64,000 bases of DNA from contig OZ038382.1 in the NCBI GenBank assembly GCA_964036045.1, positions 2,068,612 through 2,132,611 of the forward strand. Reading direction: 5' to 3'. Shown in pieces: positions 1 through 12,103 of this stretch. The notes below the pieces were generated by a model, which saw only the letters and a list, made by a program, of their open reading frames with translations, did no database searches and was not told the DNA's origin. The stretch's first letter is position 1. Each line of letters starts with the position of its first letter. Position numbers and translations under genes: made by a program. This DNA comes from Eutreptiella sp. 'Long Island Sound 2002' (Eukaryota; Euglenozoa; Euglenophyceae; Eutreptiales; Eutreptiaceae).

Positions 1-3000
1 TATAGTGAAAACACCACATACCCCCCATTTTGGGCCTTTTTGGGCCTAGTCGCGTACCCTACCCCAAGTGGTTGAATTGTTAGTTTAACCCCTTGTAAAA
101 TCATTATTTTGTCCAATAAACGCATCCCCCAATGAGTTTTTGGTCTGGACCCCCCCAGACCCCCCCCCCCCCATTTGAAACCCACTTTTTGGAGCTTTTG
201 AGGGAGGTGGGCGGGGGTCAAAAAATGATCCCCCCCTTTTTTGGGTCGAAAATCATGAATCTTTTGGTTTTTTTTCGATTTTGAGCCGAAAAAGTGTTTC
301 CGGGTCCCGACTCCATGGGGTTTGTATGGGGCGGAGTGGGACGAGCGCTTCAGCAGTATATGCACTTTCATTTTGGCGACCTCAGTGACCCCGTGGTACC
401 CACTCTGAGGGGTGTGAGTGGGGATGTTGTGACAGTAGGTGCCTACTAGGATACGAAAGGACGTTTTTTGCAGTCTGTAGCCTTGCCGAGGGCCGGTCAC
501 AACCCGTGCCAAAGACGCGAAATGGCTGTTTCCACCAACAATGGCGTAGTGAATGGGCCGGCACACAACCTGCTTATGCAGGTTTTTACCCTGGGCAGCT
601 CAAAAATCAAAGTTTTCGGAGCTTGTTTTTATGATTTTGTAACCACACAAAAAAAAAGACCATCCAAGGTATGTAAAGCATGGTTTAGGCCGTATTCATG
701 TGTTTTTCACCCTATTTGGGAATAAGTTGGGGGGGGGGGGGGGGGGTCTCCCAAGGGATGGGTACACAACCTGCTTGTGCAGTTTTTCAGCCCGGACAGC
801 TCAAAAATCGGAGTTTTCGAACTTTATTTTTTTGACATTATGACCACCTAAAATGACCATCCAAGGTATGTAAAACATGTTTTAGGCCGTATTTACGTGT
901 TTCTCACCCTATTTGCGTATTGGGCGGCCGGGGGGGGGTTTCTCCCAAGGAATTGGTACACAACCTGCTCATGCAGTTTTTCACTCTGGACAGCTGAAAA
1001 ATGGAAGTTTCCCAAACTTATTTTTTTGATATTGTGATCCCTTATAATGACCATCCAAGGTATGTAAAGCATGTTTTAGGCCGTATTTACGTGTTTTTCA
1101 CCCTATTTGGGTATTGGGCCGGGGGGGGGGGGGGCTCCCAGGATTTGGTGCACAACATCCAAATGCAGTTTTTCACCCTGGACAACTCAAAATAGGAAGT
1201 TTCCGAAACTTATTTTTTTGATACCATGATCACCTGAAATGGCCATCCAAGCTATGTAAAGCATGTTTTAGGCCGTATTTATGTGTTTTTCACCCTATTT
1301 GGGCATTGGGCGCATGGGTGGGGGGTCTCCCAAGGGATTGGTACACACACAACCTGCTGACGCAGTTTTTCACCTTGGACAGCTCAAAAATCGAAGTTTT
1401 CGCAGTTTTTTTTTGGATACCATGATCACTTAAAAGGATCCTCCAAGGTTTGTAAAGCATGTTTTAGGCCGTATTTACGTGTTTCTCACCCTATTTTGGT
1501 ATTGGGTGCGCGGGGGGGGGGGGGGGCAAACCGGATTGGTACACAACCTGCAAATTGCAGTTTCTCAGCCCATATACAGCTCAAAAATCGAAGTTTTCGG
1601 AACTTATTTTTTTGATATTGTGATCACCTAAAATGACCATCCGCCCGTATTCATGTAGTTTTCACCCTATTTTGCGTGTGCGTTGCTTGGGGTACATTCT
1701 CTGCGAGGTGGACTTGCCAAAGGCAATAGAATTCGATTTTTCATGGAACCTTTCCGTTGCCCCTAGGATGGGATAGGTGATTATTTGGTGACAATAGGGT
1801 ACTTGAGCACCCATGGGGACGCACGTAGTAGCCGCTAGGCCTATGTAGCCCGTGCCATAGACCCTCCGAAAGCCCCAAAATTGCTGTTGCGTAGGCTGTT
1901 TAATGACACTTGAAAGTTTTTCACATTTCCACTTTTTCCGAAACCTTTTTGTTGCCCCTAGGATGGGTTTGGGTGATCATTTGGTGACAATACGTGTACT
2001 TGAGCACCCACGGGGACCCATGTAGTGGCCACTGGGCCCATGTAGCCGAGCCATGGGCCCCCCAAAAGCTTCAAAAATTGCTGTTTGTAGGTGGTTCAAT
2101 GGCATTTAGTGTGTGCACGAACTGCTTATGCAGGTTTCCACCCTCTACAGGTCAAAAATGGAAAATAATCTCGCACACCCCCCATTTTTTTGGGTTGAAA
2201 ATCATGAATCTTTTGGTTTTTTTTCGATTTTGAGCCGAAAAAGTGTTTCCGGGTCCCGACTCCATGGGGTTTGTATGGGGCGGAGTGGGACGAGCGCTTC
2301 AGCAGTATATGCACTTTCATTTTGGCGACCTCAGTGACCCCGTGGTACCCACTCTGAGGGGTGTGAGTGGGGATGTTGTGACAGTAGGTGCCTACTAGGA
2401 TACGAAAGGACGTTTTTTGCAGTCTGTAGCCTTGCCGAGGGCCGGTCACAACCCGTGCCAAAGACGCGAAATGGCTGTTTCCACCAACAATGGCGTAGTG
2501 AATGGGCCGGCACACAACCTGCTTATGCAGGTTTTTACCCTGGGCAGCTCAAAAATCAAAGTTTTCGGAGCTTGTTTTTATGATTTTGTAACCACACAAA
2601 AAAAAAGACCATCCAAGGTATGTAAAGCATGGTTTAGGCCGTATTCATGTGTTTTTCACCCTATTTGGGAATAAGTTGGGGGGGGGGGGGGGGGTCTCCC
2701 AAGGGATGGGTACACAACCTGCTTGTGCAGTTTTTCAGCCCGGACAGCTCAAAAATCGGAGTTTTCGAACTTTATTTTTTTGACATTATGACCACCTAAA
2801 ATGACCATCCAAGGTATGTAAAACATGTTTTAGGCCGTATTTACGTGTTTCTCACCCTATTTGCGTATTGGGCGGCCGGGGGGGGGTTTCTCCCAAGGAA
2901 TTGGTACACAACCTGCTCATGCAGTTTTTCACTCTGGACAGCTGAAAAATGGAAGTTTCCCAAACTTATTTTTTTGATATTGTGATCCCTTATAATGACC

Positions 3001-4617
3001 ATCCAAGGTATGTAAAGCATGTTTTAGGCCGTATTTACGTGTTTTTCACCCTATTTGGGTATTGGGCCGGGGGGGGGGGGGGGGGCTCCCAGGATTTGGT
3101 GCACAACATCCAAATGCAGTTTTTCACCCTGGACAACTCAAAATAGGAAGTTTCCGAAACTTATTTTTTTGATACCATGATCACCTGAAATGGCCATCCA
3201 AGCTATGTAAAGCATGTTTTAGGCCGTATTTATGTGTTTTTCACCCTATTTGGGCATTGGGCGCATGGGTGGGGGGTCTCCCAAGGGATTGGTACACACA
3301 CAACCTGCTGACGCAGTTTTTCACCTTGGACAGCTCAAAAATCGAAGTTTTCGCAGTTTTTTTTTGGATACCATGATCACTTAAAAGGATCCTCCAAGGT
3401 TTGTAAAGCATGTTTTAGGCCGTATTTACGTGTTTCTCACCCTATTTTGGTATTGGGTGCGCGGGGGGGGGGGGGGGGGGGCAAACCGGATTGGTACACA
3501 ACCTGCAAATTGCAGTTTCTCAGCCCATATACAGCTCAAAAATCGAAGTTTTCGGAACTTATTTTTTTGATATTGTGATCACCTAAAATGACCATCCGCC
3601 CGTATTCATGTAGTTTTCACCCTATTTTGCGTGTGCGTTGCTTGGGGTACATTCTCTGCGAGGTGGACTTGCCAAAGGCAATAGAATTCGATTTTTCATG
3701 GAACCTTTCCGTTGCCCCTAGGATGGGATAGGTGATTATTTGGTGACAATAGGGTACTTGAGCACCCATGGGGACGCACGTAGTAGCCGCTAGGCCTATG
3801 TAGCCCGTGCCATAGACCCTCCGAAAGCCCCAAAATTGCTGTTGCGTAGGCTGTTTAATGACACTTGAAAGTTTTTCACATTTCCACTTTTTCCGAAACC
3901 TTTTTGTTGCCCCTAGGATGGGTTTGGGTGATCATTTGGTGACAATACGTGTACTTGAGCACCCACGGGGACCCATGTAGTGGCCACTGGGCCCATGTAG
4001 CCGAGCCATGGGCCCCCCAAAAGCTTCAAAAATTGCTGTTTGTAGGTGGTTCAATGGCATTTAGTGTGTGCACGAACTGCTTATGCAGGTTTCCACCCTC
4101 TACAGGTCAAAAATGGAAAATAATCTCGCACACCCCCCATTTTTTTGGGTTGAAAATCATGAATCTTTTGGTTTTTTTTCGATTTTGAGCCGAAAAAGTG
4201 TTTCCGGGTCCCGACTCCATGGGGTTTGTATGGGGCGGAGTGGGACGAGCGCTTATACAGTTTATGCTCTTTCCAGCCATTTCTGCTATGTTGGCGGTTT
4301 TGGCGACCTTGGTGACCCCGTGTTACCCACTTTGAGGGGTGTGAGTGGGGATGTTGTGACAGTATATGCCTACTAGGATACGAAAGGACGTTTTTTGCTG
4401 TCTGTAGCCTTGCCGAGGGCCGGTCACAACCCGTGCCAAAGACGCGAAATGGCTGTTTCCACCAACAATGGCGTAGTGAATGGGCCGGCACACAACCTGC
4501 TAATGCAGGTTTTTACCTCGGACAGCTCAAAAATCAAAGTTTTTGAAACTTGTCTTTATGATATTGAGACCACACAATAACACCATCCAAGGTATGTAAA
4601 GCATGTTTTAGGCCGTA
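1..4617. repeat. Higher-order tandem satellite, ~1.95-kb unit
   Basis: Two near-identical units lie at about 231-2180 and 2181-4135, with a partial third from 4136 that diverges near 4250. The spacing of matching landmarks is 1,948-1,955 bp, and the variation is mostly in poly-G length. Inside each unit about six monomers of ~192 bp can be seen, each starting with a variant of ACACAACCTGCTTATGCAG (near 565, 768, 958, 1149, 1342 and 1535) and ending in CACCCTATTTGGG plus a poly-G run. The rest of the unit (about 1,680-2,180) is a different sequence that also occurs alone elsewhere (47555-47850; reversed at 55310-55440). Short open frames here repeat with the satellite period and are not genes. 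The array resumes at 12119 after the LINE insertion. Confidence 0.9.
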
Positions 4618-4632
4618 TTTATGTGTTTTTCA
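4618..4632. repeat. Target-site duplication, left copy
   Basis: TTTATGTGTTTTTCA, identical to 12104-12118. It is part of the satellite monomer, and the monomer's next bases (CCCTATTTGGG) resume only after the right-hand copy, so the DNA between the copies is an insertion. Confidence 0.8.
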
Positions 4633-4768
4633 GGGCTCTTATTGTGAATCTGCACGTGGTGAGCCTGCCTAGCCGAGCCACAATCTTCTTCTCTTTTCAT
4701 TTGACGCTTCCGCGTCTTCCCTTTCTCTTGCCCTCGCGCCCGGACCACAATAGGCGACCAAGAGGGGG

Positions 4769-7469
4769 TCGCCACCCAGCTGGCTGCCCTCTTACAGCGC
4801 CCAGCGGTCCTTACGGCCATAGGCGCGGCGCTGGCTCCTTTTCTCGCGGGTGCACCGCCCGCGACCGTGGACGACGGGGCGGCGCGCAGTTGCTCCCGAT
4901 CCAAGGGTCGCAAGGGAGGCGGTGGACCCGCACAACCCCCCCCCCCCCCCCCACTGTGGAGTGCATTACCTCTGGTTTGCACTTGTCTGTTTTTTAATTA
5001 GGTCACATCCCCCCCACTGCGGAGCAGGCGATGATCGCCTCGCTCCAGCGCCAGATTGCGTCCTTTGAGGGCGTGATCAACACCCTCCGCCGCGAGCTGG
5101 CAGAGACGCGGGGCGAGCCAGCCTCGACGCGGCCCAGGGCGACCGCACCGGCCCCCGCCGCATCGACGAAAGCGGCGGCAAAGGCCAAGGCCGCAACGAC
5201 TACCAAGACTGCAACTGCCAGCAAGGTGGATGCCTCCACATCCATGGCGGCCACTACCTGGCAGCTGGCGGGACGGGACCCTGGCCGGCGTCCCAAGAAC
5301 GCCCATGCGTAGCAAGCAGCAGCAGCGCCCCAAAGTTCCCCCCCAGCACCCCGGTCCCCATGCGTGTGGACTGGCACTGGCACCGGACAGCGGAGCTTGG
5401 AGCACCGAGACGGGTGCCTCTGTCGGTCGGGACATCTTCCTGTCCACCCCTTCGCCTCCTCGCAGCCTTACTGGGCTCGGGAGGACATCAAGATTGCCAC
5501 GGGCAACATCAGCTTGTATGGGGTGGAGGGCGTCGAAGAGCCCCCCCCCCCCCCGGCCTCCCCAGCAGGCCGGCCCCGGTCGCGCGACCTACGCCTCAGC
5601 GACCCGGTCTGCTGCGCGGGGGTCCCGACCGGGCGCGGTGCGGGTGGTGCCGGCCGCTGGCCGCACCAAGGCAGCGCTCCCGCCGATACAACCCACGCCA
5701 GCGGCCCTCTAGGCCCTGCTCCCTTCGACGACGGAGGTGCAGCCGTTCCGCCTCTACCAGGGTGAGTCCTGGGACACAATCCGGGAATGGGGCATCGCCC
5801 AAATCATGCCGGGACGGCACCCGGCTGAATGGAAGCAGCCCTCCCAGGATGGGGGCCCTACGATGCGTGGCCTTGGTGGGCTGCATGGCCTGAGGCCCAC
5901 CTCGCAGCTGCAGCCGCCCTCACAGCGCATTATGGCGTCCAGCGGGTCACGGCGCTCGTGCACGTCCGGGGGGGCAGCAAAGCAGCCCCCACGGTGGCGA
6001 CCCTGCTGTAGGCTATCCGCCGCTCGAAAACCATTCTAGCGGTGCCGGGCACATCCCTGCACGGCGTGGTTCGAACCGAGCGCCAACCCTGGGAGACGGC
6101 CGACCGGGAGGTGGTGGACCCCGCTCTGCCAGGGCATGTGGTGCAGCTTGTCTGGGAGCGTCTCCTGGAGGATGATGAGCGGGAGGCGGCCGAGCTCCCG
6201 GACATAGACCCCGCGCCGCTGGACCCGCTGCCGTCCACAGTCCGGGTCGTCTGCGTCCTGGACCCGGCGGTCCTCGCGGATACCCACGTACGCCGCCTCC
6301 ACGTGGGAGCCTTTGGCAAGGACCACGCCTGGCGGCATCTCAGACCGCTCATGGGGGCGGCCGTGCCCCACCCCCCGTTCATGCAGGCGACGGTCAGGGG
6401 ATCGAAGGTCGAGGTCTCAGCGGATCTCCCGTTGGCGGTGGTGCCACTGGTGATGCGTGCCAACGGCAAGGCCCGGGGCGTCCATTTTAGGCCGTGGATA
6501 GTCACAGGTGCCGCCTGCCAACATCCCGCGTTTGTGCTGTGTTACAAGTAGCCACCGGAGCGCCGCGGGCCCTCCCCGCAGGTCTGGAAGACCCTCGCCG
6601 AGGACCAAGAGCTCCAGCCGATGTTCGCGGGACTAGTGGACGGGGGTGCCCCCGGCAACGTGGGGGTCCGCGTATGGGGGACCAAGCCGGCGGATCCCAA
6701 GGTGGTAGCGCCCATCGCCGGCCTGCTGGGCGCGCCGGCCTTGACGCAGACGACCTTTGTGCGGGTCCGGGGCTACCCGGCGCAACTGGGTCTAGCGGTG
6801 GACAAGTATGCGCAGCTCCGGCGCTACGCCCAAGAGGCCTTTGGGTTGGAGGTGACCATCCGCGTCCACCGCTGCACCCAGCTGGCCCACAGCACCCTCG
6901 ACCGGCCGGTCTTTGACCTCGAGCTGGAGGGGGTGCCCGAGGACTGGCAGGACGTCCGGTTGGGCGCGCCAGACACCCGCTTCCCGGACCGCCTCTGGGA
7001 GCGCACCACCCGCAGCTCCCGCCAGGGGCGCTACCAGCCCGTGGGCCCCGGCCCGAAGGACCAGCCCGGAGGGATCGGGGCAGGGCCAGCAGCAGCCAGC
7101 GGAGGCCCGGGAAACCCCGGACCACACGGGGGACCTAGCCATGGCCAACGCGGAGCCGGCAGTGGTCGACATGGACGAGGAGGACAACGGCATTCTTTAA
7201 TGTTCTTAGCCCTCGTCCTCCTGACCTTTTGCGTGCGTGGTGGCCTGCCCGTAATGGCTGACGAGGGCCTGGGTGATGAACTGCGGGGGGGGCGGCGCAC
7301 GACCACACCCCCCGGCGCCCTACCGGGGACGCCTGTAACTGGTAACGGTGGTTATGGCAGCGGCTCCAGCCCCGGCGACCCCCCCCTTGGGACGGCCCCA
7401 GGGATCGGACCCCCTGCCCGGCAGGAGGGTGTCTATACGCCCACAGCCCATGAGGGTGCCCCGGGATGA
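4769..7469 (+). pseudogene. LINE ORF1-like protein, broken
   Basis: The readable protein runs through several frames. An Ala/Leu-rich N-terminal segment starts near 4769 (VATQLAALLQRPAVLTAIG) and runs into a poly-C tract. A coiled-coil follows at about 5012-5130 (MIASLQRQIASFEGVINTLR), then Pro/Ala-rich sequence. From about 5829 to 7469 one frame stays open except for TAG codons at 6009 and 6549; this half contains WERLLEDDEREAAELPDID and RVRGYPAQLGLAVDKYAQLR. A further TAG lies at 5310. The layout of coiled coil plus a C-terminal globular part 5' of an endonuclease fits a LINE ORF1, but I saw no zinc knuckle or clear RRM. The assignment rests mostly on position. Confidence 0.55.
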
Positions 7470-7497
7470 GGTGAAGGCACTGCGTCCCCCCCGGAGG

Positions 7498-7522
7498 GGG
7501 TTGGGTTGGGTTGGGTTGGGTC
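7498..7522. repeat. Short GGGTT repeat
   Basis: About four GGGTT units in a row, just after the end of the ORF1-like frame. They form a run of G-tracts that could fold as a quadruplex. Confidence 0.6.
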
Positions 7523-8939
7523 AAGGCCTCGCCTGGTCGCCTACCCACGGTCCGCGCCGCCTTCCCTGCGGGACCCGACTGGGCGGCCGTACCCGGGTGT
7601 CCGGTCACAAGGCCTACCGGACTGTTGACCGCCCCCAGACCCCGCGGTGGCGCTCGCGGGCGGGAGATGCCGCCGTGCCTGTGTGTATGTGCCCTTGTGT
7701 GTCTGAGGGGGGGGGGCGGAGGGCTGTGGCACACCTGCTTGCTCCATTGTTGTTCGGCGTTGGCGCGGGGAAGTGTGTGCCTGGTGCTCCAGGCCCCGGC
7801 AGGGAGGCTGGAGAGCCTGACGCTGAGCCCGCCGGGGGAGATGTGGGCCTGGGCTCGCAACCTCCACGTCACAAGGACATGCTACCCAACCACTCCACGA
7901 CTGCCTATTGGCACGGGAAGGCGGTGGTACGTGGCACGACTGGGGTCAGACCCGCACTCCTTGACTGCCTTAGGCACAGGTGGTGCTGCCTCGCGGGCTG
8001 GGTCCGGCTCCCACGGCCGAGGGCGTACCCTGGGCAGATGGAGGGGCACCAGGGCACAGAGTGTGCTTCCCTGCCCTGGGTGCCACCAGTGCTGGCTGCA
8101 CTGGCTGCGGCGCTACAGCCCGCGTAGACGAGGGGGCCCAGAGGGCACCACACCCGAATGGCCTCTCCGTTGAGGAAGGGGGGGGGGGGGGCAGGGGTCG
8201 GCTGGTGGCTGTCTGGCCTCCAGGGGTCACCCACAACTGCACTGGAGTGCACGGGGCTGTGCTGGCCTAGGCGTCTGTGATGAAGTTGGAGGGGCACGTG
8301 CACACCTGGAGGTTCCCTGGGCAGGCCGCTCAAGGGATACCCACAGCGGTCAAGCTGTGAGCCCTTCACAGCCTCCACTTTTAGGCCCTGAGGGCGCCGA
8401 CTCCGTGCACCCCTCCCGTCGGGGGCACAGGCTGGGGGGGGGGGGGGGTAGGGTGGTGGATGGGTCTACCTGTTCACTTGTGTGGGAGAGGAGGACCACC
8501 TGCTGGGTTACCATGCGGGTCCCAGATCCCAACATACTTGTCGCTCGGAGTCCGCTCCCTGAGGGACCTCGATCACCATGTGACGGCCTGCAGTGAGGGT
8601 GCGAGGGCATGCGGGGGGGGGGGGGGGGGGGTGCTGGGCCTGCTTTCGGTCCGGCCCCATTTCTGTTGGGGGGGGTGGGGGCAGCAAAAGGTCTGCTCCC
8701 CTGTTTCCTGGTCCCCAAGAGGAACCAGCCCACGGCCTGCACCCTCGCTTTGTGGTGGCTGAAATTTGGGCCGACAGGGGGGGGGGGGGGGGCAGCTTGG
8801 CCGGTGGCAGGGCGCCCCACGCCGGAGTGAGGCGGTGGCGGTGTGGCAAGGGGCACAGCCGCCGCGGCACTGTGGCTGCCCCTCGCACCGGGAGTGACCG
8901 GGACAGTGGCAAGGCCCCCACCCCTTCACCCCCCCCCCC

Positions 8940-9210
8940 CCTGCTGGGAGAAGCCGCGTCCATGGGACGGACAGACAGCGAGTGCTGCCTAACAAGGGAG
9001 CAAGGGGGGTGGGATGCGCGACGGCTGAAGGCGCCGGCAAGCCCGCCTCCGCGCCGGCCAGCTCCAGCGCCCAAACCAGAAGAAGCGCCGTCCATGGGAC
9101 GGGCAGACAGCGGATGCCGCCTAACCGGGGAGCAATGGGTGTCGGATGTGCGGCGGCTGGAGGCGATGGCGGGCCCACACCCACGCCGGCCGACACCAGC
9201 GCCCAAACCA
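8940..9210. repeat. Two tandem ~122-bp repeats within the LINE
   Basis: Two diverged copies begin near 8955 and 9077, both opening with a form of CCATGGGACGGRCAGACAGCG and ending in GCGCCCAAACC. Nearby, 7340-7500 and 9290-9410 are another related pair: both contain GCAGGAGGGTGTCTATAC followed by CCCACAGCCC. The middle of the element was therefore partly built by duplication. Confidence 0.6.
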
Positions 9211-9637
9211 ACAGGGGCACCGGCCCCGGCGCCCCAGACCGACCTCCTGGCACCCTACCGGCTGCGCCCAGGGCTGGTGCAGGTGGTAATGGCGGCGGAC
9301 CCAGCACCGGTGGGCTTCCCCTCGGGATGGGCTCGGGAACCGGACCCTCAATGCGGCAGGAGGGTGTCTATACACCCACAGCCCAAGAGGGCGCCCCGCG
9401 GCGAGGTGTTGGCCGGCCCCTCTCGGAGGCGGGGCTCCACCCGGGCAGTGGCAGGGGGCCCCACACCAGTGTGGGGTGGTGGCAGGATGGCATGGCACCA
9501 AGCCGCCGCGGCGCTGCGGCTGTCCCACGCGCTGGGCGCAGCCAGGGGCGTGCTTGGGAACCCCCCCCCCCCCCCGCCGGGACGGACGGCGGCCGCGCCC
9601 CGGGCTGTCAGGGCGCACCGATTAACCGGGCATTGGG

Positions 9638-10640
9638 GTGGACCCTGAAACAGCACGAAGCCGCCTACCGCCGCCCGTCCCCCCCCTCGACCACTGCCCT
9701 GGGCCTTCTGTGACCTGCCCTGGCCCCCCTGCGACCTGCCACCAGCCTTTTCTGCCCATGGTACGGGGACCACGAGGACGAGGCCGGGGGCCAGGGCGCA
9801 GACACGCGGCCCCGGCCCCCCCACTCCCTTGGAACCGGCGACAGCACCATGGCCCCGCCCTGCTGCGATGGTGGTACGTCCAGGCCACCCAGGTATTCCC
9901 CACCCCCCACCAGCGCCGGCGATGGGCCAGCACCGTCTTTGCCCTGGCCCCCCTCGAGGGGCTATGCCCTGGGGTCCCGCGCCTCCCGGACCTCCTTGCC
10001 GGGGCGTGGAATCGGTGGTCGCACACCCACCACCAGCGCGCGGACAGCCCAGTCCGGCTGTCCGCCGTCCATCGCCCCGGTGGCCCCGAGTTCGGGACCA
10101 AGGGGGCCATTGTGGGCCAGGCCCGGCAGTGGAGGTACCCCCAGGTCCTCTTCGCGCGCGCCCCCCGGCCGGACGCCCGCGGCGCCCCCCGCCCCTACAC
10201 ATGGCGCTGGTACCTGGCGCCCATGTGGCAGAAGGAGACCAGCGTGGCGCTGTGGCCACGACCCGGCACGGCCGGCTGGAGCGCTGGGACGACCCCCCCG
10301 CCTGCTAGCACCTCCGCTCGCTCCGCTGCCTCACCCTCTTCGAGGGACAGACGGCCGCCGGCAGGCCCCACACCGTGGGGTTGGACTGGTGGGGCCGGGT
10401 GTGGGACAACGAACCCGCCCGCCACCCCCCCCCCCCCCCCGAGCCCACAGCGACCTGGCTGGAGGTGGCCAACGCGGTGTACGCCCTCCCCCCCCTGGTC
10501 ACCGACGTGTGGTGGGCCACCCTGCCGCAGCCAGGGGAGGTCCATGCCACGGCCCGGTGACCGGACGTCCTACGCTGCGTCGACCCTAGCCTTCACCGGG
10601 ACCTCCTGCACGAGGTCGCAAGGCAGGCTAGACGCCTAGC
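9638..10640 (+). pseudogene. Trp-rich open-frame remnant inside the LINE
   Basis: A frame open from 9638 to 10639 reads like protein between about 9840 and 10330 (e.g. YTWRWYLAPMWQKETSVALW), then seems to continue in another frame from 10375 to 10558 (e.g. VGLDWWGRVWDNEP and VTDVWWATLPQPGEVH). The switch lies near a poly-C run, as with other breaks in this element. I do not recognise the product; it may be part of an ORF1 or ORF2 polyprotein. The region is very GC-rich, so long open frames arise easily here. Confidence 0.3.
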
Positions 10641-10808
10641 CGGGGGATGGGAGCACGGTCGCCCCCCGCGCCAGCTAGCCCCCCCCCTGCCGGCTGCCGC
10701 CGGCGGGCCGCCGCCTCCTCCCACGCCGGTCCCCCCCCGCCTCCCGACGCGCCCGCCTTGGGCTCGTAACCTACGCCGACCGCCTGACCACGGTGCATGA
10801 GGCCTAGG

Positions 10809-11226
10809 AGCAGTGACTCACCTGCAGGCATGCTTTGCTGCCCCTCTGGCCCCTCCCTTCGCGCCCTTTGACCAGTGGTGGTTGAGTCCGTGGGTGGGAC
10901 GGGTGCTCCCCCCCGCCCCCCCCCCCCCCCGCGCGCTGGGGCCGCTGAGGCCCCGCCCTTCCCCCCGTCTCGGTGGGGTGCCGACGGGACCTCCCCCCCC
11001 CCTTCTGCTATTGCGCTGCGGAGCAGTGACTGACCCGCAGGCATGCTTTGCTGCCCCGCTGGCCAGTCCCTTCGCGCCCTCTAACCAGTGGTGGTTGAGT
11101 CCGTGGGTGGGATGGGTGCTCCCCCCCCGTCCCCCCCCCCCGCTGGGGCCGCCGAGGCCCCGCCCTTCCCCCCGTCTCGGTGGGGTGCCGACGGGACCCC
11201 CCCCCCTTCTGCTATTGCGCTGCGGG
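10809..11226. repeat. Two tandem ~213-bp repeats ahead of the 2A-like motif
   Basis: Copies start at 10809 and 11022, both with CAGTGACT followed by GCAGGCATGCTTTGCTGCCC, and both end in CTTCTGCTATTGCGCTGCGG. In the first copy the encoded LLLLRCG runs into the second repeat; in the second copy it runs into the 2A-like residues. Confidence 0.8.
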
Positions 11227-11250
11227 GACGTGGAACCCCACCCAGGGCCA
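11206..11250 (+). other. 2A-like ribosome-skipping motif, His variant
   Basis: The reading frame gives LLLLRCGDVEPHPGP immediately before the endonuclease start (MRVVQANVTSL). The known 2A consensus is D-V/I-E-x-N-P-G-P; here the Asn is His. The hydrophobic Leu run followed by Cys-Gly is the usual lead-in for 2A-like sequences in LINE polyproteins. Whether this variant still causes skipping cannot be told from sequence. Confidence 0.65.
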
Positions 11251-11870
11251 ATGCGCGTGGTGCAAGCCAATGTCACGTCCCTGCGCCTGCACTGGCACAC
11301 GGTCACCGAGTGGCACGCGGACATGGTGCTGATCTCCGAAACCCGCCTCACGGCGGTCGCGCGACAAGTAATGTGCGCCAAGGCCGGGGCCTTGGGGTGG
11401 CAAGCTTTTTGGGGGGCGCCCTTGGAGTCCCGGGCGGGGGGGGGGGGGGGGCATGTGGGATGCGCCGGCCGGTGGGGTGGGTATCCTGGTTCGCTAGGGC
11501 ATTCCCGCCAGGCAAATCCTCCCCCCCAAAGGGGCGCCCCGAAACGAGGCGGACACCCTTACCCAAACCCTGTGGCAACCCAACCCGTTGGTGTCATGTC
11601 TTGATGGGCCTGGGGCGGGGGGCGGATTCCCTGAATGCCCACGGAGCGGCCCCCCAGCTGGTGGGGGGGGACCTCAACTTCGACCTCAGCTACCCGCTGC
11701 GGGCTCCCCCGTCAGTCCTGGCGTCCCTCCTGACCCGCCGGCTGGTGGACGCGGACTTGGAGCTGGCGTCCGCCCTCGGGCGGGACCCTCTCTGCTCGTA
11801 CCAAGGCCCGCAGGGCACACGCCCCTCGCGCATAGACGCAGCAGCAGCCCCCCATTGACGGGCGCGTCCT
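11251..11870 (+). pseudogene. AP endonuclease domain fragment of a LINE
   Basis: Three frames must be joined. The first gives QANVTSLRLHWHTVTEWHAD followed by VLISETRL, matching the N-terminal Asn and catalytic Glu motifs of APE-type endonucleases. After the poly-G run at about 11438 a second frame gives AGGVGILVR, then a TAG. A third frame gives LVGGDLNFDLS (the D-x-N motif) and TRPSRID. The final SDH motif and the reverse transcriptase are absent. The enzyme family nicks target DNA for LINE insertion; this copy cannot be active. Confidence 0.7.
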
Positions 11871-12103
11871 CCGGGACGCCGGGTAACCCAGCCCGGAGGG
11901 CAGGAGCGCTGCGGCAGCGGCTGCATGGGAGGGCAAGCGCAGAAGTGACTTCGTGATGACCGCCTCGTCCCTCGTGGCCGCCGTGCGGGCACAGGCGGGG
12001 GGCCTGTAGGGGAGGACACGGGCATCTGAACTCGACTCGGCCCACCTCCCCGCCCCTCGACCTTTGTACATAGGCCAGTAGACGCTAAAAGACGAATGCC
12101 CTC

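Larger units (their letters stand above)
4633..12103 (+). mobile_element. LINE-like non-LTR retrotransposon, internally deleted
   Basis: This is a 7.47-kb GC-rich insertion in the satellite, flanked by perfect 15-bp direct repeats as expected from target-primed reverse transcription. In order it holds a broken ORF1 (about 4769-7469), a repeat-rich middle with Trp-rich reading-frame fragments (about 7470-10640), two tandem ~213-bp repeats, a 2A-like motif (11206-11250) and an apurinic/apyrimidinic endonuclease fragment (11251-11870). Nothing resembling a reverse transcriptase follows: only about 230 bases remain before the right repeat. The 3' end (ending GAATGCCCTC) has no poly-A tail. Frameshifts at homopolymers and in-frame TAG codons show it is dead as an autonomous element. 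Confidence 0.8.

Noticed and set aside
382-4491. Repeated open frames in the left-end satellite
   Set aside because: They recur with the satellite period on both strands and have no conserved coding pattern.
7135-9713. Many long overlapping frames on both strands in the LINE middle
   Set aside because: Very high GC lowers stop-codon frequency; no consistent protein-like frame except the fragments listed.
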